NCBI GenBank assembly: GCA_039545295.1 | Contig: BCIK01000015.1 | Coordinates: 558,001-622,000 of the forward strand | Direction: 5' to 3' | DNA length: 64,000 nucleotides | DNA from: Udeniomyces pyricola | Lineage: Eukaryota > Basidiomycota > Tremellomycetes > Cystofilobasidiales > Mrakiaceae | Shown here: positions 38,536-49,448 of the stretch, one piece after another | Numbering within the stretch: the stretch's first letter is position 1 | How the letters are laid out: the number at the start of each line of letters is the position of its first letter | Program-made: the position numbers and the translations under genes | The notes under the pieces: model-generated | What the model saw: only the letters and a program-made list of their open reading frames with translations | Databases searched by the model: none | What the model was told of the DNA's origin: nothing

Positions 38536-39968
38536 CTAGACGAACAGACCGGCGCCAGCAACGACACCAATCGCGGCAGCACCAAGTCCGAGCCACTTGT
38601 TGCTTGAGGCAGAGGGCATGCCAGCACCAGTGGAAGCAGAGGCCGAAGCCTGCAGTCAAGGAGTGCAGGCCACGCAAGAAACGGGTAGGACGTTTGGGAA
38701 GGCATGGCAAAGGGGCATCATACGGAAAAAAGACAAGGTAGTGTTCGGTGATATACATCATCCGAAAAGCGGAGACGATTAAACGCGACGTCAGCAACTT
38801 CCCAGAGCTTGACAGACAGTTAGTGGCCCAGATTTCGAAGGAAAGAGATAGATCAGAAGATATGGTAGGATACCCACAGAAGAGGCAGCAGCCGAGGCGG
38901 CGCTGGCAGCAGCCGAACCCCCTCCAGTGGCAGATTTAGAAGCCTAAAAGGAGGTACAGAACGTATCGAGGTTGATGGTAAGCTTCTTTCGGCCTGCTTT
39001 GACGTCGATACGCGAGGCTCGCATGGCCAATCGTCTACTTAGGCACGTACAACTGAAGCAGCAGACTCAGCCGCCTGGGTAACCGTACTATATGAAGAAA
39101 GAAAAAACGCAGGGCTAGCATGTTAGTTGTGTGTTGGGCAAAGCGTTTTGAGATAAGCCAGGAGCGCAAGAGATGAGGAACTCACCCGTAGGCACTCTCA
39201 AACGACTTGGAGGCGATAGATGCAGCAGAGATAGCAGCGGAGGTCGCTTCTGGACCGACAGACCCCGCGGCAGAAGTAGCCTAGATACCGTTGGATCACA
39301 GAGTTGGGGAGGAAGGGGCAGCGGATGGTGTGAGCAAGCAATTAATACCTGGTGACAGTCGAACACCGAGGGTGAACAAAGTTGTAATGTCAAACCAGTC
39401 ATTGGCTTCACCTCATTGTACGCCGAGACGGCAGCCGAAGTGGCCACACCCTCAACGGACCCGACCTGATGCATTCGAGAATACAATAGAGTAAATGGCC
39501 AAGAAAAAGGAAACGAAACGCAGTGTCAGCTTTGACCCGGTCTCGTTCGGCTTGTACTTTCGTCAGGCTGTGCACGTAAAGTGTGTCAAGATGCCCCCCC
39601 CCCCCGTCCCCCTTCCCCCTCATAAGAGTACCTACAAAGTTGGTCGCGGTAGTAAAGGCGCCAGCAACAGCGCCGGTAGCCGTGGAAAACGCCCCAGCAA
39701 CGTCCGAGGTCGCGGTGTTAAACACACCCGCCGCACCGGACGTCACAGTGTCGAAGACACCTGCAGCTCCAGAAGTAGCGTCGCCAAAGAGGGAGGTGAC
39801 GTCTCCAAGGACTACGGTGGGAAATATAGTCAGCATTTCGTCAGATTAGGTGAGGGAGACAGGGTAGAATGCGATTCAAACGAACAGTCCCGTTTGTCTT
39901 GGGGCACGACCGAAGCCGAAGCGAGAGAAGCGGCAGCGATGAGGAGGGCGACTCGGTTGAAAATCATG
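38536..39968 (-). CDS. Ala/Ser-rich surface protein with 11-residue repeats, probably GPI-anchored
   Basis: Secreted, low-complexity protein. ATG 39968 opens a clean signal peptide, MIFNRVALLIAAASLASASV, followed by VPQDKR, a possible Kex2 site. The next exon begins at an acceptor near 39811 and encodes four to five degenerate 11-residue repeats of the type TSGAAGVFDTV, TSGAAGVFNTA, TSDVAGAFSTA, TGAVAGAFTTA. Small exons with SVEGVATSAAVSAYNE, ATSAAISAASIASKSFESAY and Ala/Ser-rich strings follow. The C-terminus SSNKWLGLGAAAIGVVAGAG ending LFV, with stop at 38536-38538, fits a GPI attachment signal. The many short exons of similar coding content suggest exon duplication. The 11-residue periodicity recalls LEA-type or apolipoprotein-like helices, but no family is recognised. 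Confidence 0.6.
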
Positions 39969-40620
39969 ATGGGATGTGAGCAAAAGATGGGTCGAGGCAC
40001 GTGGTGTGGTTAAGTGGCAAGACAGAAGATGAAGCAGGTGGTGGTTGGATCGAAATAGCAATTGGGTGTAGCGAAGATGTGCGAAAAGGGTTACGCCAAT
40101 CAACGCAGATTGACGTGAGCCGGGGCAGCCGGTGACAGGTGACAACGTCATTCCTCGACTGCGGATGGATTAGTTACGTACCTAAACGCTGATGGTGCAA
40201 GCGTGCAAGCGGACCCCAATTATATATTCGATATCCGATGTTCAATATACATACATGTGAACTCTAGGTTTCAGAATCAACCATCCTCTCGTCACAGATC
40301 AGGCCTGAGTACCCATAATACCATCTGATCGCACGAAGAGGTACAAATGCGACATAGTTGATCTTATATAGGCTACTGAAGAAGCTCACAGATTGCACGC
40401 GTCGCGCCTGGTCGCGTGCGCGCGCGACGTCCAACATCCGCACGCCCGTCAGCGCGTCTAGCTTTCGGTCAAGTCCAGCTTCTCTTCCATCATCCACTCA
40501 TCGCCAGCCGGTACCATCGATCATCAGCTTCATCTCCTCCAGCCATCGCTCCTCTCAGCCTCACACCCCCCTCAATCTCAGCATCAGCATCAGTGTCAAA
40601 CCATCCATCGTGTTGCCGGC
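39969..40620. promoter_or_regulatory. Divergent intergenic region with CG-rich block
   Basis: Lies between the Ala/Ser-rich gene (-) and WSS1 (+). At 40396-40430 there is a CG-rich block with an ACGCGT hexamer (40397-40402), the core of the MluI cell-cycle box, about 220 bases before the WSS1 start. A single hexamer is weak evidence. No gene seen. Confidence 0.3.
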
Positions 40621-43600
40621 ATGTCAAGCAGTGTAGCCACACGAAGGTCTGTGTCTCCTACAGCTTGCTCAACTACGCCACTTTGGATATGTTCCCTTTG
40701 AATCAATGACGGCCTGACATCCTTGTCTTCCGTTTGCTTACCGCTTTCGGTTGTCACGTACCCTTGCAGGTTCAACGAGCGACAATCCAATCCGAATCCA
40801 GCCATCACATTCATCACTCCTCTAGGTACAAGCAAGGACAAGGACTATGCTGTGAGTTACAATCTCCGATACGCGTCGGCAGAAAGCGAAGACGAGGGAG
40901 GGGGTGCGCAGCGGAAGGTCCGAGCGGTGAGGTCAAGAGATGGTTCAAGAGGCAGGCAGGAACGCCCACACCCTTTCTCTCCGACCGAAATCATGTTATC
41001 ATATAGTATCGATGACAGGACATCGATACCGAATGCTTCAAGCCCATCGACTATCCGTCGTGGCCAGTCAAAGAAACTCGTCAAACAGAGCAGAACTGAC
41101 ACCTCAACGATCTATCTCCCTTTGGTTGCATGCATCATCTCCACCTTCATCTCATATTTTTCCACCGCCTTATCAACAGAAAAGGAATGAGATACTGCGT
41201 GCTCTAGCTGCTCAATTTAAAAAGATCTGCGAGTCCCACAAAATGCCTGTCGGCACTTTCGAAGAGGTGAGGCCGAAATCCAAGGAGCGGTCTGTGCGGT
41301 CAGGATCACAGGGTCCAGGCCGAACCAGATTTGTGGCTGATTCACATCACCTCGATTTTGCACACAGTATCCTTGGAACGCAGAGTTCAGTGGGCGAAAT
41401 TGGAACCGAGGAGAAATCATTGGTCCGTGTAGCCTCTCTTGACGCTGGGCGGTCAAGCTTCTACAGCCGACGAGTCTTCTGCTAATCTTGTCTCTGAATG
41501 GTTCGAGAATCGTTACACAGAGCTCGTGCTACAATCCAAATCGGGAGTATACTATCCTGCAAGCTGGCTTGTCATGGTCATGTGCCACGAGGTGAGGCTT
41601 CATCTCGTCAGATACACGTCTGGCCTCCTTTTGACGATTTGGTTCTTACGTGGTTCGACGTCCATCCCCACTCTGGACATAGCTCGCCCATTGCAAGGTA
41701 TGTTGGAGATCGAGTATAACATCAGGATCTGGGTGCCTCGGTACCCTGCACTGACGTCTATCCTTGGCAGCACATGAATCACGGTCCAGGTTTCAAGAAA
41801 TATATGCGTCAACTCCAGGACGAAGTTGCGGCTCAGCAAGCTAGAGGGTAAGTATGGTTGATCATGTTATCCTGTAAACTCTCCCTGACGAACACTTGGC
41901 TGAATTGGCATTCTTTGCTTGCTATATAAAAGCGACTATGGCGATGGTGCGTTGTTTCGTGCCGTACATGTCGCGAACAAATACTATAGCCCAAATATTG
42001 CCTTCTGTTCACTCCAACATCTTCTTCTCTCTGTAGGTTTCTGGTCGACAGGATCCAGGCTGAGTGATGGCTCGCTGAACGATGCAAACGTTCTGATCTC
42101 GGCTGAAGAGACACCCTTACACGTTGTACGTCTTATCTCGACCCTACGTCTGCAACACGCAATTCCCTCACGCTTAACGTTCTCTTGTTTTCGCCGCTCT
42201 CTTCCCACAATTCGCTTGAAGTGCAAAGGTAAGGGTAATCGGAAGCGACCCAGCCGGCGTCGGTCCGGTGCTCCTCTCGTCAATGGCACTGCATCTCTCT
42301 CGTCAGGATCTCAAACGGCCAAGAAAAAGAAGGCTGGAGCTCGCAATGAAAAGGCGTTCGAAGGGTCTCAAGGCGTACGACTGGATGGAAGCCAAAGTAA
42401 GCACCCAGATGATGGCGACTCGTTTGCACATGAGCCGGCCTTTGAATCCAGAGCTTATGTGGTTCTGTACCCCCTTGGGTCTTGTCGCCTTATCCAGTCC
42501 TCACCGCTCAGGAGAAACGAGATCTCGCCACCGCTATAGCCTCAGCCGGTCGAGAGGTCAGAGAAGAGAAAAAGGCTGCCCTTGAAGCCGAAGCGAGGTC
42601 TTCTAAATCAAGATCGCGGTCGCCCAATAAGAAAAAGCGTCCGAAGCTGGCGTTCGACTCGGACGAAGAAGAGCTCGACTCGAACGGGGAAGATCAGCTC
42701 TCCGATGCTAGCTCCACATCTGAAGGAGCTCAATCTAGGAAGACAAAAACGAAGGCAAGTGCCAATGCTGCCAAGGGTAACACGAAGGCTAAAGCCACCC
42801 TGAAGAAGAGCAGGCCTGCCGGCAAGGGCAAGAAGCGGTTTGGCATCGGCGGAGTTCTTGGTGGCGACGAAGTTGCCGCTCTTGGAACGTACAAGAAGCG
42901 GTGAGTATTTTCTATTCACAACCGCTTAGGTGTCAGAGGCAAGAGTGGCTCACTACATCGTCCTATAAACATCTACACAGAGCGGTGTCGAAAAGGTGAA
43001 ATACTTCTCCCCCTTGCTTCCTGTGTCAGCCCCAGGTTATGCACTTACTAATCAGTCAGAGGATGAATCACTGTCTGAGCTATAGTGCGAGTGCTCTGCG
43101 AGCTCATGCCGCCGAGAAGAGGATGAGGAAGTCCCAAGGTCAGCATCGTGTCCGTCATCCGTGACTCCGTTGACACGGCGGACCTGTTAAGCGAGGGACT
43201 GGCCGGTTTTCTGCTCAATGGCTTACTTCAAAATTCTCATCGCTCAGGTCTTCCCACATCGTCGGATGATGAGATTTTGACCGACGACTCGGCTGAAGAT
43301 ACCATGGCGGAGTCAACCGACGATGACGAAGACAAGGATGCAGAATCTGGCAACGACGCCTGGGAGGCGTTCCAAAGGTGCACGAACTTGAAAAAGGCCC
43401 GCAAGGGAGACCGTGCACTATTCATTGATGAGGACGAGGATGAAGACGAGCACAAATGCGAGCAGGTGAGAAATACAATTGCTTCTGTACGCTTCGATCC
43501 CATTTGACAACTGACCATCTTTACTCACCGTCGCCACAATAGAAACCATCTTCCCCGATGCTTGCGGATTCGCCTCCCGCCAGGGTCAACGCACCGGCAT

Positions 43601-44328
43601 CTAGACCCTTGCCGACGTCCAAGACGAAGCCAACTTCGACATCCTCCACCCCCCTCGAGGTCGTCAATCTCGACTCCGACGATGACGACAGCAGTCTCTT
43701 CCTAGCTAAGACTGCCCATCCATCAGCCGGGACTTCCACCAAACGAGTCTCAGGTTCCAAAGTGCAGGATTGTCCAGTCGTTCAAACAATCAGTCCTGCC
43801 AGGGTCTCTGCATCTCTCTCCAGCTCGGCACCGTCAACTCACACCTCTATCGGATTTTTCCCGGCCTCCACCACTCAGCCTCGTCTTCCGAATCGCATGT
43901 TACAGAATCATTCGACTACTCTCACTGAATCTACCCAATGGACCTGTTCCTGTTGTACTCTCATCAACTCTGCCGCCAGTCAAATCTGCTCAGCTTGCGA
44001 TGCCCCTCACCTTCCTCCATCCTTCTCGTCTTGCATCGCTGGTCCCTCCGCCATACCCGCCATCATCAATCCTCAATCTCCAGTATATGATCCTTTAGAC
44101 TTCATTCACTCTCCCAAGCTCGAGAGATTTGCTACGGACGTCTCGATGGGCGGCGTTCGCGCTGCTGCTGATGTCGCGTTCGGGCGAAACGGTGAGCGGA
44201 GGCGACTCGAGAGGCAGGTCTTGCCTGAGGGACTCAAGGGATGGGATTGTACACAGTGTGGCTACGGAAAGATGGAAAGCCTCATGTGGACTTGTACCCA
44301 GTGCAGGGCCGTCAAAGGATCTTCTTGA
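40621..44328 (+). CDS. WSS1: DNA-dependent metalloprotease Wss1 (WLM domain)
   Basis: SPRTN-like protease that degrades proteins crosslinked to DNA and cooperates with SUMO and Cdc48. Fourteen exons were followed. The first nine are 40621-40646, 40770-40851, 41180-41266, 41368-41422, 41521-41591, 41683-41697, 41771-41847, 41933-41946 and 42037-42125. The WLM domain reads NPNPAITFITPLGTSKDKDY, LAAQFKKICESHKMPVGTFE, YPWNAEFSGRNWNRGEIIE, and the zinc motif CHELAHCKHMNHGPGF (HExxHxxxxxH intact), then YGDGFWSTGSRL. A basic disordered linker follows. The last exon (to 44328) has a SUMO-interacting motif (VVNLDSDDDD) and two RanBP2-type zinc fingers: WTCSCCTLINSAASQICSAC, and a second starting GWDCTQCG and ending WTCTQC. 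The active site is split over three exons, one of only 15 bases. Confidence 0.95.
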
Positions 44329-44849
44329 GGGATATTCAGAGGAAAGCTGTCGGCAATGGCTTAGCTCTATGTGCGCTGTTCTCTTTGTTTCCTTACATTG
44401 TGTGAACCCCGTTCGTTTCCTCGACGGCCTCTTGCTCTCCTTCCTTGCATTCAGTTATTTCTACAACAATTCCAATGCTCGTACTCCCCATGCATAAGCC
44501 TGCTCCTTTGATTCGAGACCTCTCCTCTTCCCTTCTCGACTAGTGTTATATATTTGGCTGTTGTACTTTTGCTGTTCGATATCGATGGTTCACCTGCGGC
44601 TTGGCCATGTGCGTATGCATGGTTATAGACGTTATATGAATGGATACTAGACGCGTGTGAGATTATATGGTTGACCATCGAGTCGGACTATGTGCAAAAG
44701 AAATCACAGCTGCTCATGTTGCGTGTTGGCTCAACCCCTTTGGCCTCTAGCGCGTCCATCCGCCATCTACATTGCGCCCCCCCTCCCCCGTCCCCCCTTC
44801 TTCTTTCCCCTCTCTGGCCCATAGCCACCTTCACTCGCTCGCTCACATC
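44329..44849. other. Intergenic spacer
   Basis: 3' end of WSS1 and promoter of CDC10, both plus strand. It is pyrimidine-rich just before the CDC10 start. No further gene seen. Confidence 0.35.
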
Positions 44850-47127
44850 ATGTCTGCCGCTACCCAGAACGCACCAGAAGAGATCATCGCCTCGTCCTAT
44901 GTCGGATTCGACAGTGCGCTTTGTTCCTCTGTTGCTCGATCCAATAGCCCTGCCGATGGAACCACGCTGAACCAAACATCTCGGCTCTTCCGCTTGGTCC
45001 TCTCCCTTCCTTGCCTCTCCACACCATCCATCATTCAGCCATCACTCAGCAGATAGAACACAAGCTTCTCAAGAGAGGTTTCCAGTTCAATGTCATCGTC
45101 GTCGGTGCGTATCGCCTTCATCGAGCTGACCTCACGCATGAGACGGCTCTGGTTGCTCCTCCGGTTCAGATGCATCTCCTTACTTTCCCTAGCTGACAAT
45201 CCCCCTTGCCTCATACATTCACCCTTTTGTCGATCATCTCTCTCATCTGGCCTATCTCTTGTACTTCTAGGCCAAACCGGCCTTGGAAAGTCGACTTTGA
45301 TCAACACCCTCTTTGCTTCGCATCTTGTCGACTCAAAGGGCCGGCTAGAGGCGGACGAGCCAGTGAGGAATACGACTGAGATCCTCGCCAATTCACACGG
45401 TACGTTTGACCATAACATGCTACTCACCGTTCGCTCTCCTGCCATATCTCATCGGGCAAGCATTACAGTATCAAGTTGACGCTAGATGAACGACGAGGGA
45501 AAATCTTGTCACGTCGTCGCAGCCGTGGAAGCTCATCCAGTCCTTCTGTTGTTCCCTTGCAGTCATCACCGAGAACGGCGTTAAGCTGCGGCTCAACATC
45601 GTCGACACCCCCGGTTATGGCGATCTCATCAACAACGAAGGATGGTATGTCTCGCCTCGCTCCTTTTACCAAAAATACCTAATTAAAGTACACACCAAAG
45701 GCGTTGTGACAGTTAGGGATTGACTCGAACTTTCTTGGGATCTTTCTCACGTCTCGTTTTGATACTCCTTCGTTGGCCGTGGATTCCCGCTTCAGCTGGG
45801 ATCCCATTGTCAAATACGTTCGTGCAGCTTGTGATATCCTGTCTCGGTCTCGTTCGTCTGTACCACTGCTAATGTCAACTTCCTCGTCTTCCATCTTCCC
45901 TCTAGATCAAAGATCAACATTCGTCCTACCTCCGCAAAGAACTCACCGCCATGCGTGAAAAGCACATCCAGGACACCCGAATTCACTGCTGCTTGTTCTT
46001 CATCAACCCGACTGGTCATGGACTTAAACCCGTTCGTTGTCTTTCTTTTGGGGTGGACGCATCGCCAATCTCTGCTCGAAAGGGAACCAGCCTGGCCTCA
46101 CGCCCTCGCTTGCCTTTACTCATGGCTGACTTGATATGTATCTTTCTTCGGCGCCATCATGCAGATTGACGTCATTGTCATGAAGAAGCTCGCTGAAGTC
46201 GTCAATATTGTTCCAGTCATTGCCAAATCGGACTCGTTGACGCTCGAGGAGAGGGAGGCGTTCAAGACAAGAGTGCGTTGGAGCTGTCTTGCATTCTATC
46301 TTTACTCGTAGATCCTGTCACAGTGGGGTTCTGATATGAAGGGACGATACGCTGATACGGACGGTGATTGTAACGGCATAATTAGATCCGCGCGGAGCTC
46401 GCCCACAACCAGATCCGATTGTTCCCAGCCGACACTGAGGAGCACGATGAAGAAGAGAGGGCTCTCAACGCTCGAATTCGCGTATGTAACCGTCCGCCCA
46501 TCCTCAGAGAAAAGTCCATCTCCGCCCCTCACTAACTTCTTAACTTCTCTTTCCTTCTTTAGGAAATGATTCCCTTCGCCGTCGTTGGCTCTCAATCCAA
46601 CGTCATCATTGATGGCAAGCCTGTGCGTGGTCGAAAGAACCGCTATGGCGTTGTCAACGTCGAGGATGAGAGGCACTGCGAATTTGTTTACCTGCGAAAC
46701 TTTTTGACGAGGTGCGTTGTGTTCCATATAGGCTTTTCTTCGTACTTGTTGTTGCTGTTATCGGGGCCAAAGCAAAGGGCTGGAGAAGTGTACGAGTGAA
46801 AGAGGACATACGTCTTCACACAAAGGCGACCCACATCAGAACAACGCTCATTACGTCTTGTTCAATGCTTCCTGTGTGCCTTGAACATCTTTAGGACCCA
46901 TCTCCAAGATTTGATTGAGAGCACAGCGCTCGTTCATTACGAAGCCTTCAGGTCGAAGCAGGTTCGTCTTTTTTCTGGTTCGCGAGGCTTGATCGTGTAG
47001 GAGTCTGAAGGATCATTGACACTGCTATATCTGATTGTTGTTGCTCTCGCATTGTATCCACCTCCAGCTGCTTGCCCTCAAAGAGTCCTCATCAGCAGGC
47101 AAGACTTTCTCTCCTCAGCATGCTTAA
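44850..47127 (+). CDS. CDC10: Septin CDC10
   Basis: GTP-binding septin of the bud-neck ring. Eleven exons (44850-44913, 45039-45104, 45271-45399, 45563-45644, 45796-45817, 45906-46031, 46165-46272, 46386-46481, 46563-46711, 46895-46961, 47068-47127) total 969 bases, 322 residues, every phase correct. Landmarks are ITQQIEHKLLKRGFQFNVIV, the P-loop GQTGLGKSTLINTLFASHL, the switch-II VDTPGYGDLINNEG, WDPIVKY, HCCLFFINPTGHGLKP, the guanine-specifying AKSDSLTLEEREAF, GKPVRGRKNRYGVVNVEDER, CEFVYLRNFLTRTHLQDLIE and the septin-unique YEAFRSKQ. The protein ends soon after, with no C-terminal coiled coil, which distinguishes the CDC10 group from CDC3, CDC11 and CDC12. The 22-base fifth exon is a microexon. 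Eight of its ten donors are GTNCG. Confidence 0.95.
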
Positions 47128-47766
47128 TGCTCGATAGCGCGACACACTCCCTGTCCTATTTCTCCTCTTGATTGCAACACCCCCTTTTTCCCTACTTTCT
47201 CCTTGCGTCTCCCTTGAACGTCTCTTTCGATATGACCGACCCGCTCACGAGCACCAACCCCCAACGTTTCATTCTTTCTTCCTGCAACCGGGTTTAGACA
47301 CCTTTGATTTTCTCCTCTACCTTCCCAATATATACCTCTCTTTACAAACAGACTGTGGATTTTTATTTCCTGCCAATGCTCTTGTTGTTCCGTTTTCCTT
47401 TGTTGATCTGCTGCTGGGTTCGAAACTTGCAAGGTCTCAATTGAGGTCGGGGTGAGTTGTGATGAAGTCACAGGCGATACAACTATTAAAAGAAGGAGAA
47501 AGCTGTGGGAGGGAATCTCTAAAGCTGTGCCCATGACGTCAACCGATTCCCACAGTGGTGGGCAGCCGACGACGGCTGGCGCGCTGGCGCATGGCGGACT
47601 GTCAACTGGCGGCGGCCTCGTGCAACCTCGTGCCGATCATGATCTCATGCCGCTTTGAAGCTGGCTTGGCTGTGCTTTCTTACTTGTCCTTCCTGACGTC
47701 CACCCAATCCCACTCTCATACCATCACCCGTCACTCTATCCCTCAACAAGTCAATCTATACGAATC
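47128..47766. other. Intergenic spacer
   Basis: 3' end of CDC10 and promoter of the PMP3-family gene. No gene or distinctive repeat seen. Confidence 0.35.
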
Positions 47767-48949
47767 ATGTCTCGTCGACAGCAACCCCGTGGCCGTGCAG
47801 TGGAGGCCTCTGACATCGTCCTCATCGTGGCCGCGATCTTTGTACGTCTTCGACTGTCTGTCTGCGCACACTGACCTCATCCCGTCTCGACTGCGTCGTC
47901 CTTCGCTTCGGCATGCACACGCTGAATTGAGTGATCTCCCTACTTTGCTTTCATAGTTCCCTCCACTCGCTGCTCTCTTCATCGATGGATGCGGCTGCCA
48001 ATTCTGGTTGAACATTCTCCTTACCATTGTTCGTCATGTTCCGTCTTGTCATCCTGTTGTGATCGTTTAAAGAGCCTAGGTGCATGCATCTTGGTGACCC
48101 GAACCGGCCGGACACTCTCGCTTATCATACTGTGCTCTCGCTCTGATTCCCTTTATTCTCGACCTCTGAGTCTATTCCTGAATCTAGCTCGGCTTCTTCC
48201 GTTCGTCCTCCTTTAGCGCGCCCTATCCGTGGGCTTCTCCCTGGGCAGCAGGCACAGCTCGAGAGAAAACGAGACCGGGCCAAGCCTTATGACTAACCTT
48301 TTTTCCTTGTCTCGACCTTTGATCGTCTCTAGCCGGACTCATCCACGCATTCTGGTCCGTATCCTGGCTGTTACGGCATCGAGGTTTCCCACTGCCGAGC
48401 TGTTTTTTTATTTAACTCTTATTAAGACTTGCGACTTTGACCGCATTTGCATCCGACTCGCTCTGGGAGTCGAAGCTGACAGTTCGGCACTGCCACACCT
48501 TCATTTTTACTGTCCATGGTTGAACTCCCTTTCGGTTTCGCCCTTGCGGGTGGCTCTTGTCTTGGATTAGGCTCATCTATCGAAACACGGAGAGAGATGG
48601 TGGCCCTGTCAACAATCAGCCTCCCAACCTGAGTACGTGCCTAATCCGCGCTCGCTTAGCCTCATCATTTCTCAACCCAATCCTCATCGTCCTCATGACT
48701 TACTGTCGATTCTCCACAATGATCTTGCTTTTTCTCTGCATGTGTGTGGTTGTAGTTTACGTTGGTGGTGGACAGCATGCCCCAGCTGCAGGTCAGCAAG
48801 TTCCCCACTCGCAGACGCCGTTGGTGGCGCAGCAGCAGCAGCCTCCGGTCCGTCATGGCGTGCCTTATGACGAGCCCATCCCGGGCCAGGCCAACTACGG
48901 AGCGACTACTCAGCAGGCTCAGGTGCAGCATGGAGGAAAGAAGTGGTAG
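47767..48949 (+). CDS. PMP3/UPF0057-family membrane protein with extended C-terminus
   Basis: Small two-helix plasma- or vacuolar-membrane protein of the Pmp3/Sna family, linked in yeast to membrane potential and ion tolerance. Exons are 47767-47841, 47957-48028, 48188-48200, 48333-48354, 48571-48632 and 48756-48949: 438 bases, 145 residues, all in phase. The sequence MSRRQQPRGRAVEASDIVLI runs into VAAIFFPPLAALFIDGCGCQ, FWLNILLTILGFFPGLIHAF and WLIYRN, the complete family signature. Two of the exons are only 13 and 22 bases and encode LGFFPGLIHAFW, so annotation software may miss them. The tail is Gln/Pro/Gly-rich (ATTQQAQVQHGGKKW at the end), longer than Pmp3 itself and more like the Sna2/Sna4 subgroup. 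Confidence 0.92.
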
Positions 48950-49222
48950 AAGTTTGAACGAGGAGTAGTCCGGTCGATGATGGAAGGGAAGAGGTGGTGA
49001 CGGATGAAGCGGAAACGCAAGCTGGGACGAACTGATGGTGTTCTCGATATTTCGTTTGACGTGGTGGTGAGAGGTATGGGACGTTGGTACGCTACAGCTT
49101 ATTTGTTTTTTCAATGATTTGTGTGAGCAAAGGTTTATGCTGTTGTACGAAGTGGGATGCATTGACCAGCTCATGAAGGAGTGTAATTGCACATATGTAG
49201 CATATATATATATATAAAGTAC

Positions 49223-49253
<31 letters not shown>

Positions 49254-49448
49254 ACAGTACATATATAACAAGAATGAGCAAAGGAAGTGACGTCGCTTGT
49301 TGCGACTGCGGCAGTCGACGATGCCAACTTATCATGCGAACCGATCAGCCGACGGACGACCTCGTGTTACTCCAGTTCCAGCTATATAGATCAGCTTGCC
49401 CATCACCCTTACAGCTTACAGCTCACCGACCAACCGACCAGCACACCA
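48950..49448. other. Intergenic spacer
   Basis: 3' end of the PMP3-family gene and promoter of GYP7, both plus strand, with a large TA-dinucleotide block inside. No gene seen. Confidence 0.4.
49198..49268. repeat. (TA)n dinucleotide tract
   Basis: Two long TA runs (about 49200-49215 and 49227-49248) within an AT-only stretch between the PMP3-family gene and GYP7. Confidence 0.9.

Noticed and set aside
40397..40402. MluI cell-cycle box regulating WSS1
   Set aside because: A single ACGCGT; the same hexamer occurs in several other spacers (about 3580, 12853, 21276, 44650), near the chance rate.
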